Origin: Staphylococcus sp. KG4-3
Lineage (GTDB): Bacteria; Bacillota; Bacilli; Staphylococcales; Staphylococcaceae
Direction of reading: 5' to 3'
Assembly (NCBI RefSeq): GCF_033597815.2
Contig: NZ_CP166245.1
Span: 1,674,001 to 1,738,000, forward strand
DNA length: 64,000 nt
Position 1 is the first letter of the stretch. Each line of letters opens with the position of its first letter. Made by a program: the position numbers and the translations under genes. Under the pieces are notes generated by a model, which saw nothing but the letters and a program-made list of their open reading frames with translations, searched no databases and had not been told where the DNA came from. Shown here one piece after another: positions 50,329 through 60,455 of this stretch.

Positions 50329-51321
50329 CTAACCTTCGTATAGATACATAGGTTCAGTTTTAGTATCATTATTAATTATTGATTTGATATCTTTAAAACT
50401 ATCTGTAAACTGAGAAACGCTCGTCTTCATATCTGAAAATGAAGAGAAAAATCCACCGCCTTCTGTATATTCAAATACTTCAGCATCTTTAGATTTAATA
50501 TCTTTCTGTAAAGCTTTTATAGTCTTATCTTCATAACCTATTTCATCAATTAAACCGTTACTTTTAGCTTGTTGTGCACTGTAAATGCGACCATCAGCTA
50601 ACTTTCTAACTTTACTTTCTGACATGTCTCTGCCTTCTTTAACGATATTTACAAAACGATCAAAGCTATCATCTAATACAGATTGTAATATACTTCTTTC
50701 TTCTGAAGTCATCTCTCTTGAACTACTTAAAATATCTTTATGGTCGCCAGATTTAATAACATTTTCTTTTATCCCTAAATTCTTTTGTAATTCAGAATAA
50801 TCGACACTAGACATAATTACTCCGATAGAACCTGTCATTGATTGTGGTCCTGCATAAATTTTATCGGCAGGCGCTGAAATATAATAGCCTCCTGATGCTG
50901 CCATCGATTCCATATGTACATAAACTTTTTTATTCTTCTGTTTAATTTCTTTTATTTTTTCATATATTTCATCGCTTGGGTATGTGCCACCGCCAGGTGT
51001 ATTGACTGTTAATAATACGCCTTTAATCGTGTCATCTTTTTTCACATTATCTAATTGTTTAAGAAAAGACTCATGATTATAGCCGCTTCCACCGAACAAA
51101 CCACCGCCCGTACCTTCGGCGATTTCTCCATTTAATGTTAAATGTGCGATACGTTTGTTAGAATTGCCTTCTTTTTCTATTTCTTCTGTAAAGGGATCCA
51201 TCGCTGTAGAAGACGAATCATTAAACATTGTGGTTACAAAAGCTGATATCGAACTCATAACAATACCACCAATCACTATAACAATTGCAATTATTATAGC
51301 AATAATGCGTTTTTTCGACAT
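50329..51321 (-). CDS. sppA: Signal peptide peptidase SppA
   Basis: A membrane-anchored serine protease that degrades cleaved signal peptides. 330 residues. One N-terminal membrane segment (about 5-27), then the S49 domain with the serine in SMTGSIGVIMS and a lysine in SGDHKDILSSS. The conserved GGGTYPSDEI lies before them. This is the short, one-domain Gram-positive type. Confidence 0.94.
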   Translation of the reverse strand: MSKKRIIAIIIAIVIVIGGIVMSSISAFVTTMFNDSSSTAMDPFTEEIEKEGNSNKRIAHLTLNGEIAEGTGGGLFGGSGYNHESFLKQLDNVKKDDTIKGVLLTVNTPGGGTYPSDEIYEKIKEIKQKNKKVYVHMESMAASGGYYISAPADKIYAGPQSMTGSIGVIMSSVDYSELQKNLGIKENVIKSGDHKDILSSSREMTSEERSILQSVLDDSFDRFVNIVKEGRDMSESKVRKLADGRIYSAQQAKSNGLIDEIGYEDKTIKALQKDIKSKDAEVFEYTEGGGFFSSFSDMKTSVSQFTDSFKDIKSIINNDTKTEPMYLYEG

Positions 51322-51413
51322 TTACTAATCACTCCTATATTTTAATAATCTTGTTATCTCACGCTTAATTTAAACACAATTAATTCATTAATGTATACCT
51401 TTTTACCAAACAA

Positions 51414-51473
51414 TTGAAAACAAGGCAGAACAGAAATCGTAAACGTAAAGTTGATTTCAGTGTTCTGCCTTGT
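51414..51473 (-). terminator. Terminator after the TauE permease gene
   Basis: ACAAGGCAGAAC pairs with GTTCTGCCTTGT, with an inner GAAATC / GATTTC stem, followed on the minus strand by TTTTCAATTG. It lies about 130 bases after the stop of the permease. Confidence 0.85.
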
Positions 51474-51605
51474 CATACGGTGAATATAAATTTTGCAACA
51501 ATTAATTTTCAAGAAAAATGTGTATCACATTTGTATATTTTTCTATTTAATAACTGCCTAAACTCACATTTTATCACTGTGTTAGTTTTATTAAATTAGA
51601 TTCTT

Positions 51606-52379
51606 TTATATTATTTGCATGATATAATCATATGTATTTTTCAAAATCAAAATTGCAGTAACAATAATGAATAAGGCTTTAACATAGCCAACACCTTTTT
51701 TAATAGCAAACATCGCCCCGATGTATGAACCACAAATCATACTTGCTGCCATAATAAAGCCATAAAAATAATCTACTTGATCTAAAAAGATAAAAAGAAT
51801 TAATGCGCCTAAGTTAGATGCAAAATTAAGTACTTTAGCATTTCCTGCTGCACCTAAAAAATCAAAACCAAACATCAATAATATAAATAGCATAAATGAC
51901 CCTGTACCGCCACCAAGAAAGCCGTCATAAAGACCAATCAAACCCATTAAAGATGTAAATAAAATCGCTTTAGGTATAGTTAATTTTGTGAAAGTTCGTA
52001 CATTACCCCAATCTTTCTTCATAATCGTATAAATCATTACAACTGTTAATACGACAATTACGACAGGTTTTAATAACTGAGAGGGCAAGAATGTTGCAAT
52101 ACTTGCGCCTCCCATAGCCATAATAAATACAACTGGAAATAACTTACCTACAATTTTTAAATCTACATTACCTGACCGTAAAAATCGAAAAGCACTTGTC
52201 ATTGAACCAAATGCACTCGCTAATTTATTTGTACCTAAGGCCATAGACGGTGGCATTCCAACAGCTAACAGTGCAGGAATAGAAATTAAACCGCCACCTC
52301 CAACAACAGCATCAATAAATGCTGCCAAAAACCCTAAAAGAATAATGATGACTACGATAGATATGTCCCATTCCAACAT
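51606..52379 (-). CDS. TauE/SafE-family sulfite exporter / anion permease
   Basis: A 257-residue membrane protein with seven to eight hydrophobic segments. The family repeats GFLAAFIDAVVGGGGLISIPAL and GLYDGFLGGGTGSFM are present, one in each half. Members move sulfite, sulfonates or organic anions; the substrate here is unknown. It lies 42 bases downstream of thiI and may share its transcript, fitting a sulfur theme, but this is only inference. Confidence 0.9.
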   Translation of the reverse strand: MLEWDISIVVIIILLGFLAAFIDAVVGGGGLISIPALLAVGMPPSMALGTNKLASAFGSMTSAFRFLRSGNVDLKIVGKLFPVVFIMAMGGASIATFLPSQLLKPVVIVVLTVVMIYTIMKKDWGNVRTFTKLTIPKAILFTSLMGLIGLYDGFLGGGTGSFMLFILLMFGFDFLGAAGNAKVLNFASNLGALILFIFLDQVDYFYGFIMAASMICGSYIGAMFAIKKGVGYVKALFIIVTAILILKNTYDYIMQII

Positions 52380-52421
52380 CCCATCACTCCCCTTGATTGT
52401 TTAATTAATTAATTTTTAAAG

Positions 52422-53645
52422 TTAAAATAGATCGTCAGCTAGCGCTTGTGTAGCTGAATCTTTCTCACTTTGGTAATCGCTTGTAATATATAATGTCTCA
52501 ATTTCGTCGGCAGCCTGTTGTACAAGTGGTTCAAAATCATAACCACTTTCATATTTTTCAACTTTTTCTAATTCCGGTTCAGTAACTGGATTTTTAGGAG
52601 TGAAAATTGTACAACAATCCTCAAATGGTTGGATAGATACATCAAATGTACCTATATCTTTTGCTTTTTTAACAATATCTTCTTTATCTAAAGTCAATAA
52701 AGGACGTAATACAGGAGTAGATGTGACATGATTTATCGCATACATACTCTTTAATGTTTGACTAGCAACTTGCCCTAAATTCTCTCCATTTACAATCGCA
52801 TGCGCCTCAATATCATGTGCAACTTTGTCGGCTACCCGCATCATCATACGACGTGTCGAAGTCATAGTGTAACGTTCATGAACTTCTTTGTTCACCTGTT
52901 TTTGAAGTGCTGTAAATGGCACGATGTGTAATTTAATTGGTCCAACATGTTCTGATAAAATTCTCGTTAGTTCGATTACTTTTTCCTTTGCTTTTTCACT
53001 TGTAAACGGTGGACTATGGAAGTGTATCGCTTCTACGGTAACACCTCTACGCATAACTTCTATACCAGCAACTGGAGAATCAATACCACCAGATAGCATT
53101 AATAAAGTTTTACCTCCAGTACCAACAGGTAATCCGCCAGAACCTGCAATCACTTGATCATACATGTAAATGGCATCTAAACGCACTTCAACTTTAATCA
53201 CGTGATCTGGATTGTGTACATCTACATTTAAATGATCTGTTCCACTTAATACAGCTCCCCCTAAAGTTCTTTGTAATTCATACGTGTCATATGGGAAGTT
53301 TTTATCCGAACGCTTTACATCAATTTTAAAAGTGTCATCTTGTGCATACTCTTTAGCAAATCGGATAGCTAATTCTTTTGCCGCTTCTACTGTTTTATCA
53401 ATTTTTAATACAGGACTTATTGAATAAATACCAAAGACTTTTCTTAATCTGTTGCACATTTCTTCAATATCTGCACCTTCTGCTAATTCTATATACATTC
53501 TATCTCTATTTGCCTTTACCGTGTATCCTTGTAATGGCATTAGTGAACGCTTTACATTTGAACGTAATTTGTTCACAAATATTTTACGGTTAGCTCCTTT
53601 TAAGGTTAACTCCCCGTACCTAACTAATATATGATCATATATCAT
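52422..53645 (-). CDS. thiI: tRNA 4-thiouridine sulfurtransferase ThiI
   Basis: It puts sulfur into tRNA U8 and, in some species, into the thiamine thiazole path. 407 residues: ferredoxin-like and THUMP domains (about 60-165), then the PP-loop pyrophosphatase [10 protein letters not shown] (about 185). There is no C-terminal rhodanese domain, as expected in Bacillus-type ThiI. It overlaps the upstream desulfurase gene by 4 bases; the two proteins act together. Confidence 0.97.
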   Translation of the reverse strand: MIYDHILVRYGELTLKGANRKIFVNKLRSNVKRSLMPLQGYTVKANRDRMYIELAEGADIEEMCNRLRKVFGIYSISPVLKIDKTVEAAKELAIRFAKEYAQDDTFKIDVKRSDKNFPYDTYELQRTLGGAVLSGTDHLNVDVHNPDHVIKVEVRLDAIYMYDQVIAGSGGLPVGTGGKTLLMLSGGIDSPVAGIEVMRRGVTVEAIHFHSPPFTSEKAKEKVIELTRILSEHVGPIKLHIVPFTALQKQVNKEVHERYTMTSTRRMMMRVADKVAHDIEAHAIVNGENLGQVASQTLKSMYAINHVTSTPVLRPLLTLDKEDIVKKAKDIGTFDVSIQPFEDCCTIFTPKNPVTEPELEKVEKYESGYDFEPLVQQAADEIETLYITSDYQSEKDSATQALADDLF

Positions 53646-54778
53646 ACTAATAAATCCCTCACTTCTTCATAAACTAATTTAAATTTATCTTTAAACCCTT
53701 GTATATCTTCTGATGTAGTATGGCTTCCCATAGAAATTCGAATACTACCTTCAATTTGTTTTACCGGTACATTCATAGCCGATAACACTTCGTTAAGACT
53801 CGCTTTTTTAGATGAACAGGCACTTGTTGTTGATAACATAATATCATTTTTAGAAAATGCATTTACTAAAACTTCTCCTTTAACACCTGGTAAACCAACA
53901 TTCAGTATATGCGGTGCACCTGCTTGCGGTGAATTAATTTTCACACCCGTAAAGTTAGTTAAGAACTGGCTAAGTTCATCATGAAAGCGACGTAACTGAC
54001 TATTTAATGTAGATGTTTGATTTACGGCTGCTTTCATCGCTTTTACAATTGCTATATCCATTGGCAAATTCACCGTGCCGCTTCTCACACCATATTCTTG
54101 ACCGCCACCATGTACAATGGGTTCTAATTGATGAATATTACGAACAAAGAGTACACCTTGCCCTTTTAATCCATTAAATTTATGGCCACTTAAACTAAGT
54201 GTATCTACGCCGTCAAATATTAACGGTATTTTACCCAATGCTTGTACTGCATCTACATGTAGATGTGCTTTAGGATATTGATGAACAATATTAGCAATAT
54301 CTTTAATAGGTTGTATTTGCCCCATTATATTATTAACATGCATACAAGTTACTAATCCCACATTGTCTGTCATTAACGTTTCTAAATGGTTCAAATCTAC
54401 TTGTCCATCATCTAAAACATTCACATATTTAATAATAAAACCTTCTGCTTCAAGCGCACGAACTACTTCTAAAACTGAAGGATGTTCCAATACTGAAGTA
54501 ATAATTTCATTGGCAAATGCTTTTTTCTTATATGCAATACCTTTAATTGCTATATTATTACTTTCAGTAGCGCCACTTGTATAGATAATATCAAATGATT
54601 GATTCAAATCAAATAGGTCTTTAATTTGTTGCTTTGATTGTTGTAGTAATTGCTCTGCTTGTAATCCAGCTTGGTGTGGACTGTTAGGGTTAAAATATAG
54701 TGACTGATTCACTTTAACAAAGGTGTCCAATACTTCAGGGTTGGGCTTTGTCGTCGCAGCATTATCTAAGTATATCAC
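53642..54778 (-). CDS. Cysteine desulfurase, NifS type (ThiI partner)
   Basis: A PLP enzyme that gives persulfide sulfur from cysteine. The PLP lysine is in [13 protein letters not shown] and the catalytic cysteine loop in [10 protein letters not shown]. Start is a probable GTG at 54776-54778 (reads [13 protein letters not shown]), eight bases after GGAG; the upstream ATG has no site. About 378 residues. Like B. subtilis NifZ, it is coupled to thiI and probably supplies sulfur to tRNA. Confidence 0.92.
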   Translation of the reverse strand: MIYLDNAATTKPNPEVLDTFVKVNQSLYFNPNSPHQAGLQAEQLLQQSKQQIKDLFDLNQSFDIIYTSGATESNNIAIKGIAYKKKAFANEIITSVLEHPSVLEVVRALEAEGFIIKYVNVLDDGQVDLNHLETLMTDNVGLVTCMHVNNIMGQIQPIKDIANIVHQYPKAHLHVDAVQALGKIPLIFDGVDTLSLSGHKFNGLKGQGVLFVRNIHQLEPIVHGGGQEYGVRSGTVNLPMDIAIVKAMKAAVNQTSTLNSQLRRFHDELSQFLTNFTGVKINSPQAGAPHILNVGLPGVKGEVLVNAFSKNDIMLSTTSACSSKKASLNEVLSAMNVPVKQIEGSIRISMGSHTTSEDIQGFKDKFKLVYEEVRDLLV

Positions 54779-54882
54779 CGCGTTCACTCCATTCATTATA
54801 TATATTATAAACTATCTAGTGTATAACTTTTCTTCACGTAATCTTTTTAAGTTTTCCCTTTAGCATTATACTCGCTTTTATC

Positions 54883-54920
54883 AAAAAGAAAAGACACGAA
54901 ATGTGAAATCATTCCGTGTC
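54883..54920 (-). terminator. Terminator of ezrA
   Basis: GACACGGAAT pairs with ATTTCGTGTC and is followed on the minus strand by TTTTCTTTTTG, 33 bases after the ezrA stop. Confidence 0.85.
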
Positions 54921-54952
54921 AACTTACTATATAATATGAGTTATAACCGAAC

Positions 54953-56644
54953 TTAACCGATAACTTTTGATTCAATTTGCTTTGTAACGCCTGGCTCTAC
55001 GCTTTCTAAAGCTTGCTCAGAAATTTCAATTGAACGTTTGTAACGGTTATTTTTAAAGAGACGTTCTGCTTCGTTTAGGCTCTTATCTATATTCGAACTG
55101 TCTTTACGATAACGGTTACCGTATTCAATTAATTTTTCGGCATAAACAGCATTCACAAGTACATCAGTAGCTTCATCTTCAAATTTATTCATTTGTAGTA
55201 CTACTTTAGAAACTTTATCTTTTAGCTGTTTAACATGTATTGGGCGTACGCTGAATTTTTTATTTACTTCTCTTACTTCGTAATCAATTTCATTCTTCAT
55301 GATAATAAAGCGCTCTGGTACACTAGGTAGATTTGAAGCAAGTAACTTTCTGTACACTTCTTCTTTTTTACTTTGTACACGTAAGATATTTTCTTCTGCT
55401 TCTGCTTCATCTTCACGCAATTGAACTAAATGATTTTGTAATTTTTCTTGTTTTTCGTTAATAACATCAACATGTTCTTCGATATATTTCAAGTTATCTT
55501 GAACTTCGCTATATCTTACTGCTGATTTTGACATTTCTCTAAGGATATCATCGTATACAGCAATCATGTTTTGAATTTCGTTTTCAAACTGTCGTACATT
55601 TTGAACATCGCTTTCATTAATATAATAATTTTCACGAACATATTCAATTTCAGTTTGTAATGTATAATTCATTTCTTTAGCTCTAAATAAATTATCAGTA
55701 ATAACTTCTTTTGTTTCTTCTACTTCATTTTTAGCTGTCACTTCATGTTCAATTAAATCATACATCTCATCTAATCGATCATTAATACTATTAAGTTTTT
55801 CATTTGCTTCATCAAGCTCTAATCTACTAATCATTGGTTCAACAAAACTAAGTTCAGTCTTCAATGTTTGTAGCGTGCTATCAATCTTGACATGGTCTAA
55901 ATCATAACCCTCAACTTTTAAGTCTCTACAACCATATTTAAGGTCTTGGAATTGTCCCGGTAATTCTTTTTGCGCTTCTTTAATCAAGTCAGGAATTTCA
56001 TCCATATCTTTTTTCAAATAATTCATATCATCATTTAAAGTTTTAATATGTTCATGCGCTTGATTATAGTTGCCTTCATTTTTTAACGTTTCATATGTCT
56101 CCATTTCAGGTACAAACGATTCAATTTCTTGTTCAAGTGGCGTAGCTGCTTCACCAAATTGATGTCTATTTGCTAATACATCACGTTTCATTTCACGATA
56201 ATCAGTTGTGCATTCTTCGTATAAATGATCGCTTTCTTTATGTAGTTCTATAATATTTTCTACTTTTGTAGTAAGTTCATTATAGTTCGCTTCATATTGA
56301 TCCATCATTTCGTGGGCTTCATCCACTTCGGTTTGAGCTTGTGAAAACTTAAATTTATCTAACAAACCTTCTGCACTATGAATTTTTTCTTCTACTGGTA
56401 CTAAATATTGATTTTTACTATCTAATGATGATTGTTTTAAATTGTCATAGGTAGATTTTGTTTCACCAGTTAAATTTAACTCAGATAATTGAGATAAACT
56501 TTCATCATAAGGTAATTGTTCTACTTTAACTTTACGTTCTTCTGCCTTTTCAATAATTTGGCTTTTGTTTGAACGCATATAGAACAATACACCAACAATA
56601 ATCAGTATTATGACAATAATTGCTAAAATGATATACAATACCAT
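54953..56644 (-). CDS. ezrA: Septation ring formation regulator EzrA
   Basis: It links FtsZ to the membrane and peptidoglycan machinery and limits Z-ring assembly. The N-terminal membrane anchor is residues 3-23 ([19 protein letters not shown]), followed by about 540 residues of coiled coil rich in Glu, Lys and Leu (spectrin-like repeats). The late [20 protein letters not shown] is the conserved QNR-like patch region. 563 residues, normal length. Strong AGGAGGAG site. Confidence 0.97.
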   Translation of the reverse strand: MVLYIILAIIVIILIIVGVLFYMRSNKSQIIEKAEERKVKVEQLPYDESLSQLSELNLTGETKSTYDNLKQSSLDSKNQYLVPVEEKIHSAEGLLDKFKFSQAQTEVDEAHEMMDQYEANYNELTTKVENIIELHKESDHLYEECTTDYREMKRDVLANRHQFGEAATPLEQEIESFVPEMETYETLKNEGNYNQAHEHIKTLNDDMNYLKKDMDEIPDLIKEAQKELPGQFQDLKYGCRDLKVEGYDLDHVKIDSTLQTLKTELSFVEPMISRLELDEANEKLNSINDRLDEMYDLIEHEVTAKNEVEETKEVITDNLFRAKEMNYTLQTEIEYVRENYYINESDVQNVRQFENEIQNMIAVYDDILREMSKSAVRYSEVQDNLKYIEEHVDVINEKQEKLQNHLVQLREDEAEAEENILRVQSKKEEVYRKLLASNLPSVPERFIIMKNEIDYEVREVNKKFSVRPIHVKQLKDKVSKVVLQMNKFEDEATDVLVNAVYAEKLIEYGNRYRKDSSNIDKSLNEAERLFKNNRYKRSIEISEQALESVEPGVTKQIESKVIG

Positions 56645-56867
56645 ACGTTTTCTCCTCCTATTTTATCACTATTTATTATAACGTAATTTACCTATGCATT
56701 AAAAGAGAAAATGAATTAATTCATATGAATATTTCAATATTTGCGTTAAATTCACCTCTAGTAATTATATGTATAAAGTAATTAAAAAAAGCCCTTACAA
56801 ATCATTTGTTTGATTACTATTAAAACAGTCTTTATACTAAATGAAAAGTAAAAAGTGAGGTTTTTGT

Positions 56868-57332
56868 ATGTCAGAGGTTAAAGAAACCAATTATAACTTA
56901 TTAGAAAAACAAGTTTATAGTTTAATAGAAGATGAATCAAATTTAATCGCCATACTCAGTAACGTGTCTGCTTTATTAAATGATTCTTTAGATCAAGTCA
57001 ACTGGGTTGGCTTTTATTTAATAGAAAATAATGAATTGATTTTAGGCCCCTTCCAAGGTCATCCAGCGTGTGTGCACATTGCAATTGGTAGTGGTGTATG
57101 CGGTACTGCAGTAGCTCAAGATGAAACACAGTTAGTAGCAGATGTTCATGCCTTCCCAGGTCACATTGCTTGTGATGCTAACAGCAAATCAGAAATTGTA
57201 GTTCCTATTCATCAAAATGAACAAATAATTGGAGTATTAGATATTGATGCGCCAATCACAAATCGTTTTTCAGAAACTGATAAGAACGCATTAGAAAATA
57301 TTGTAAAAACTATTGAAAATCAAATCGCATAA
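56868..57332 (+). CDS. msrC: Free methionine-(R)-sulfoxide reductase, GAF type
   Basis: It reduces free Met-R-sulfoxide. The 154-residue GAF domain has the three conserved cysteines in HPACVHI, SGVCGTA and HIACDANSKSE. Divergent from ezrA. The start ATG follows GTGAGG. Confidence 0.93.
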   Translation: MSEVKETNYNLLEKQVYSLIEDESNLIAILSNVSALLNDSLDQVNWVGFYLIENNELILGPFQGHPACVHIAIGSGVCGTAVAQDETQLVADVHAFPGHIACDANSKSEIVVPIHQNEQIIGVLDIDAPITNRFSETDKNALENIVKTIENQIA

Positions 57333-57374
57333 GTATAAAAGAAAACTACTTATCATTAAAATACTCATTAGTTG

Positions 57375-57402
57375 TTGACAGTTCTTAATATCATGGTACA
57401 AT
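57375..57402 (+). promoter_or_regulatory. Sigma-A promoter of rpsD
   Basis: TTGACA, 16 bp, TACAAT. Transcription should start near 57410, leaving a leader of about 175 nt. Confidence 0.85.
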
Positions 57403-57409
57403 GTACTTT

Positions 57410-57587
57410 GTGTGAATAAACGAAATTAGCAGTTGTATATTATTTGGCACTATGTTGTTCCCAACGCGGACGTGCCGTGTAACCGTAGCTATGAGGCGAG
57501 GACACATAAAACAATATATCCAAATAAGCATGCAACACTCTTTTTTGTTTTTTCATAACAACAAAAGAGAAAAAGGAGGAGTCTACT
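57410..57587 (+). ncRNA. S4-type autoregulatory leader of rpsD
   Basis: The leader between promoter and start is GC-richer than its surroundings and folds: TTATTTGG (57440-57447) can pair with CCAAATAA (57520-57527), enclosing GTTCCCAACGCGGACG and CGAGGACAC. Free S4 represses rpsD through its leader in B. subtilis, and this structure is in the same place. I did not match it base by base to the known family. Confidence 0.65.
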
Positions 57588-58190
57588 ATGGCTCGATTTA
57601 GAGGTTCAAACTGGAAAAAATCACGTCGTTTAGGTATCTCATTAAGTGGTACTGGTAAAGAATTAGAGAAGCGTCCATACGCACCAGGTCAACACGGTCC
57701 TAACCAACGTAAAAAATTATCAGAATATGCATTACAATTACGTGAGAAACAAAAGTTACGTTACTTATATGGAATGACTGAAAGACAATTCCGTAACACT
57801 TTTGAAACTGCTGGTAACCAACACGGTGTCCACGGTGAAAACTTCATGCAATTATTAGCTGCTCGTTTAGATGCAGTTGTATATTCATTAGGTTTAGCAC
57901 GTACACGTCGTCAAGCTCGTCAAATCGTTAACCACGGTCACATCGAAGTTGATGGTAAACGTGTTGATATCCCATCATACACTTTAAAACCTGGTCAAGA
58001 AATCTCAGTACGCGAAAAATCTTTAAAATTAGATATCATCGCTGAATCTGTTGAAATCAACAACTTTGTACCAGATTATTTAGAATTTGATGCAGACAAC
58101 TTAAAAGGTAAATATATCCGTGTTCCAGAACGTAGTGAATTACCTGCTGAAATCAACGAACAACTTATCGTTGAGTACTACTCAAGATAA
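57588..58190 (+). CDS. rpsD: 30S ribosomal protein S4
   Basis: It nucleates 30S assembly by binding 16S rRNA. 200 residues; the S4 RNA-binding domain (about 93-155) has [20 protein letters not shown] and [14 protein letters not shown]. There is no N-terminal zinc-cysteine set, i.e. the zinc-free form. AAAGGAGG site; monocistronic. Confidence 0.98.
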   Translation: MARFRGSNWKKSRRLGISLSGTGKELEKRPYAPGQHGPNQRKKLSEYALQLREKQKLRYLYGMTERQFRNTFETAGNQHGVHGENFMQLLAARLDAVVYSLGLARTRRQARQIVNHGHIEVDGKRVDIPSYTLKPGQEISVREKSLKLDIIAESVEINNFVPDYLEFDADNLKGKYIRVPERSELPAEINEQLIVEYYSR

Positions 58191-58203
58191 GCGTGATTAT
58201 GTC

Positions 58204-58238
58204 GAACCAAGAAATCTTATTGATTTCTTGGTTTTTTT
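58204..58238 (+). terminator. Terminator of rpsD
   Basis: AACCAAGAAATC pairs with GATTTCTTGGTT and is followed by TTTTT, 14 bases after the stop. Confidence 0.95.
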
Positions 58239-58421
58239 ATTGCCTTCTAAACTTTAACTCCCCTCTCCCTATACAAAAATATAACGTCTTTAAGTATGAA
58301 TTGAACTTGTAAACATAATCATGCATATCAAAAATATATACATAGTTTATAATTACATCAAGATTTACAATCTTACTATATTTGAGTATGATGAGCATAT
58401 ATAGTTAAAGGAGTGTATATT

Positions 58422-58934
58422 TTGATTATTAGAGCTTTAGAAGAAACTGATCTAGAATTTGTACATCACTTAAATAATGAATATTCAATTATGTCCTATT
58501 GGTTTGAAGAACCTTATCAATCATTAAGTGAACTGCAATCATTATATAAAAAACATTTATTGGATGAATCTGAACGCCGCTTCATCATAGAAGATGACAA
58601 AGTTCGTATCGGGGTCGTTGAACTAGTAGAAATTAACTTTGTACATAGTAATTGTGAGATTCAAATTATTGTTGACCCTCAATATAGCGGGCAAGGATAT
58701 GCAAAAAATGCATTTAAAAAAGCAATTGATTATGCGTTTTTAGTGTTGAACTTGCATAAGATTTACCTTTTTGTAGATGTTCAAAACGAAAGAGCAGTCC
58801 ATATCTATAAAAGCCAAAATTTTGTTATTGAAGGCACACTACAAGAACATTTCTATACTCGAGGAAAATATAGTAATTGCCATATTATGGGTTTACTTAA
58901 AAAACATTGGATTAATACACATGAAGATAGTTAA
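58422..58934 (+). CDS. speG: Spermidine N-acetyltransferase, SpeG type
   Basis: This GNAT enzyme acetylates spermidine and spermine, lowering their toxicity. It shares blocks with E. coli SpeG recalled here: YWFEEPY, SERRF, VELVEIN-VH and Y-GQGYA for acetyl-CoA binding. 170 residues from a TTG start at 58422-58424, eight bases after GGAG; a GTG three codons earlier overlaps that site. It lies alone between rpsD and a convergent phosphodiesterase gene. Confidence 0.88.
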   Translation: MIIRALEETDLEFVHHLNNEYSIMSYWFEEPYQSLSELQSLYKKHLLDESERRFIIEDDKVRIGVVELVEINFVHSNCEIQIIVDPQYSGQGYAKNAFKKAIDYAFLVLNLHKIYLFVDVQNERAVHIYKSQNFVIEGTLQEHFYTRGKYSNCHIMGLLKKHWINTHEDS

Positions 58935-58965
58935 TTGTAAATACTCCATACATCTATAGTTAAAT

Positions 58966-59021
58966 TAAAATATGTGAACTTAGTTGAAATCAATTCATTT
59001 ACAAAGTTCACATATTTTTTA
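58966..59021. terminator. Terminator between speG and the phosphodiesterase gene
   Basis: A perfect 12-bp stem ATATGTGAACTT / AAGTTCACATAT with a 22-base loop, then TTTTTTATG on the plus strand; convergent genes on both sides. Confidence 0.88.
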
Positions 59022-59028
59022 TGTTAAG

Positions 59029-59769
59029 TTATTTTAATTTTGTCGGATTATCAGAAATTAAGCCATCAACACCTAACATGATTAACTTGTTAGCAATGCT
59101 TGGCTCATTAACAGTATATGGCATAACTGACAGTTCAAGGCTATGTGCAGCAGTCATAAATTTATGATTTACTAAGGAATAATGTGGATTTACATAATCC
59201 GCATATACTGCAATTTTGTCAAAATTCGGCATTTTATACCAATATTTCCTTTTGCTAATTAAAACACCAAGCTTAAACTCCACTTTCATTTCATAAAGGT
59301 TACGAATACATTTTTGATCAAACGATTGTATAATTACTTTTTCCTCAGAAATGTCATGTTTTTTTAGCATATCAATTAATTGTTGCTCAATTTCTGGATA
59401 AATATGAGGTTGTTTAATTTCAATTAAAAGCTTTTGTGGGTGATTTTTAATTAATAACAACACTTGCTCTAATGTCATCAAATGTTGTCCTTTAAATTTA
59501 ATATGCTTAGCCACACCATAATCAAATTGCCTCAATGCATTTAAACTATAATCTTTCACTTTGCCTTTACCGTTTGAAGTGCGATTTATTGTGTCATCAT
59601 GAATTACAACTAAGTAATTATCTTTTGTTCTATGTATATCTATTTCTAGCATATCTATACTACTTTCTAATGCAGGTTCAAAAGCTGCTCGTGTGTTTTC
59701 TGGAAAATCAGTTGAAAATCCACGATGTGCAATCAACATTACTCTACTATCGTCTAAATAGTTATGCAT
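59029..59769 (-). CDS. Glycerophosphodiester phosphodiesterase (cytoplasmic)
   Basis: It splits glycerophosphodiesters to glycerol-3-phosphate and an alcohol. The 246-residue GDPD domain has the catalytic His in IAHRGFSTDFPENT and metal ligands in LEIDIHRTKD, with the second His in VVIHDDTINRTS. There is no signal peptide, so it acts inside the cell (UgpQ-like). Confidence 0.93.
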   Translation of the reverse strand: MHNYLDDSRVMLIAHRGFSTDFPENTRAAFEPALESSIDMLEIDIHRTKDNYLVVIHDDTINRTSNGKGKVKDYSLNALRQFDYGVAKHIKFKGQHLMTLEQVLLLIKNHPQKLLIEIKQPHIYPEIEQQLIDMLKKHDISEEKVIIQSFDQKCIRNLYEMKVEFKLGVLISKRKYWYKMPNFDKIAVYADYVNPHYSLVNHKFMTAAHSLELSVMPYTVNEPSIANKLIMLGVDGLISDNPTKLK

Positions 59770-59818
59770 TCTTATAATGCCCCACTTTCATTATCTCTTA
59801 GAATCGTCTAAACTAAAG

Positions 59819-59833
59819 TTATCATAATTATAC
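59819..59833 (+). promoter_or_regulatory. PerR/Fur-type operator candidate before the OsmC gene
   Basis: TTATCATAATTATAC matches the 15-bp PerR/Fur consensus TTATAATnATTATAA at 12 of the 14 fixed positions. It overlaps a -10-like TATACT and lies 15 bp before the start codon. Confidence 0.5.
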
Positions 59834-59848
59834 TGGAGGTCAATCTAT

Positions 59849-60289
59849 ATGGTACAACATGAATTTGTAGTACAAACAAATTGGTCAGGTGGCCGTGAAT
59901 CAGTCGGTGACCTCAAAGGTGATGTTTTAAGCGAGCAAATATCAATACCATCAGGACTTGGTGGTAATGGAACAGGCACAAATCCAGATGAGTTATTAGT
60001 GTCCGCCGCTTCATCATGTTATATCATTTCACTAGCGGCGGTATTAGAACGCTCAGGATTCAATAATATTACGATAAACCAATCCTCTATTGGAACAGCA
60101 ATTTTTGAAAATGCAAAATTCCGTATGGATACTATAATACATTATCCAATAATTTCAGTTGAAACAAATCAAAAAGAACTTTTAACAAAAAAATTACCTA
60201 AACTATTAAAGGTTGCAGACAATAATTGTATGATTTCTAATTCTATTAGAGGCAACGTTTCTGTAAAAATAGAACCAAAAATAAAATAA
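59849..60289 (+). CDS. OsmC/Ohr-family peroxide-resistance protein
   Basis: A 146-residue OsmC-fold protein. The two redox cysteines of the family appear in SAASSCYIISLAA and DNNCMISNS, so it should reduce organic hydroperoxides. The nearer subfamily is SACOL1771-like by recall. A TGGAGG site precedes the ATG. Confidence 0.88.
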   Translation: MVQHEFVVQTNWSGGRESVGDLKGDVLSEQISIPSGLGGNGTGTNPDELLVSAASSCYIISLAAVLERSGFNNITINQSSIGTAIFENAKFRMDTIIHYPIISVETNQKELLTKKLPKLLKVADNNCMISNSIRGNVSVKIEPKIK

Positions 60290-60310
60290 TTTTAAAAAAA
60301 TTTTATGTGT

Positions 60311-60387
60311 GACGGAATATGATTAAATTAGCAATGAATACCCTTACATTTGATAGATAAACTGTCTGTTCCGTCTGTTTTTTTAAT
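60311..60387 (+). terminator. Terminator-like hairpin after the OsmC gene
   Basis: GACGGAA (60311-60317) can pair with TTCCGTC (60369-60375), followed by TGTTTTTTTAA. The loop is about 50 nt and may hold inner structure. It may end osmC, or attenuate the aminotransferase-serA unit. Confidence 0.6.
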
Positions 60388-60400
60388 ATTTGCACTTTTA

Positions 60401-60415
60401 TATTATCTGAAAATT
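60401..60415 (-). promoter_or_regulatory. Candidate CodY box upstream of the aminotransferase-serA unit
   Basis: The minus strand reads AATTTTCAGATAATA, two mismatches from the CodY consensus AATTTTCWGAAAATT, 40 bp before the start codon. Confidence 0.55.
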
Positions 60416-60455
60416 TGCTAAACTTGTACAATCTTAAGCATTGGGGGAATTACTC

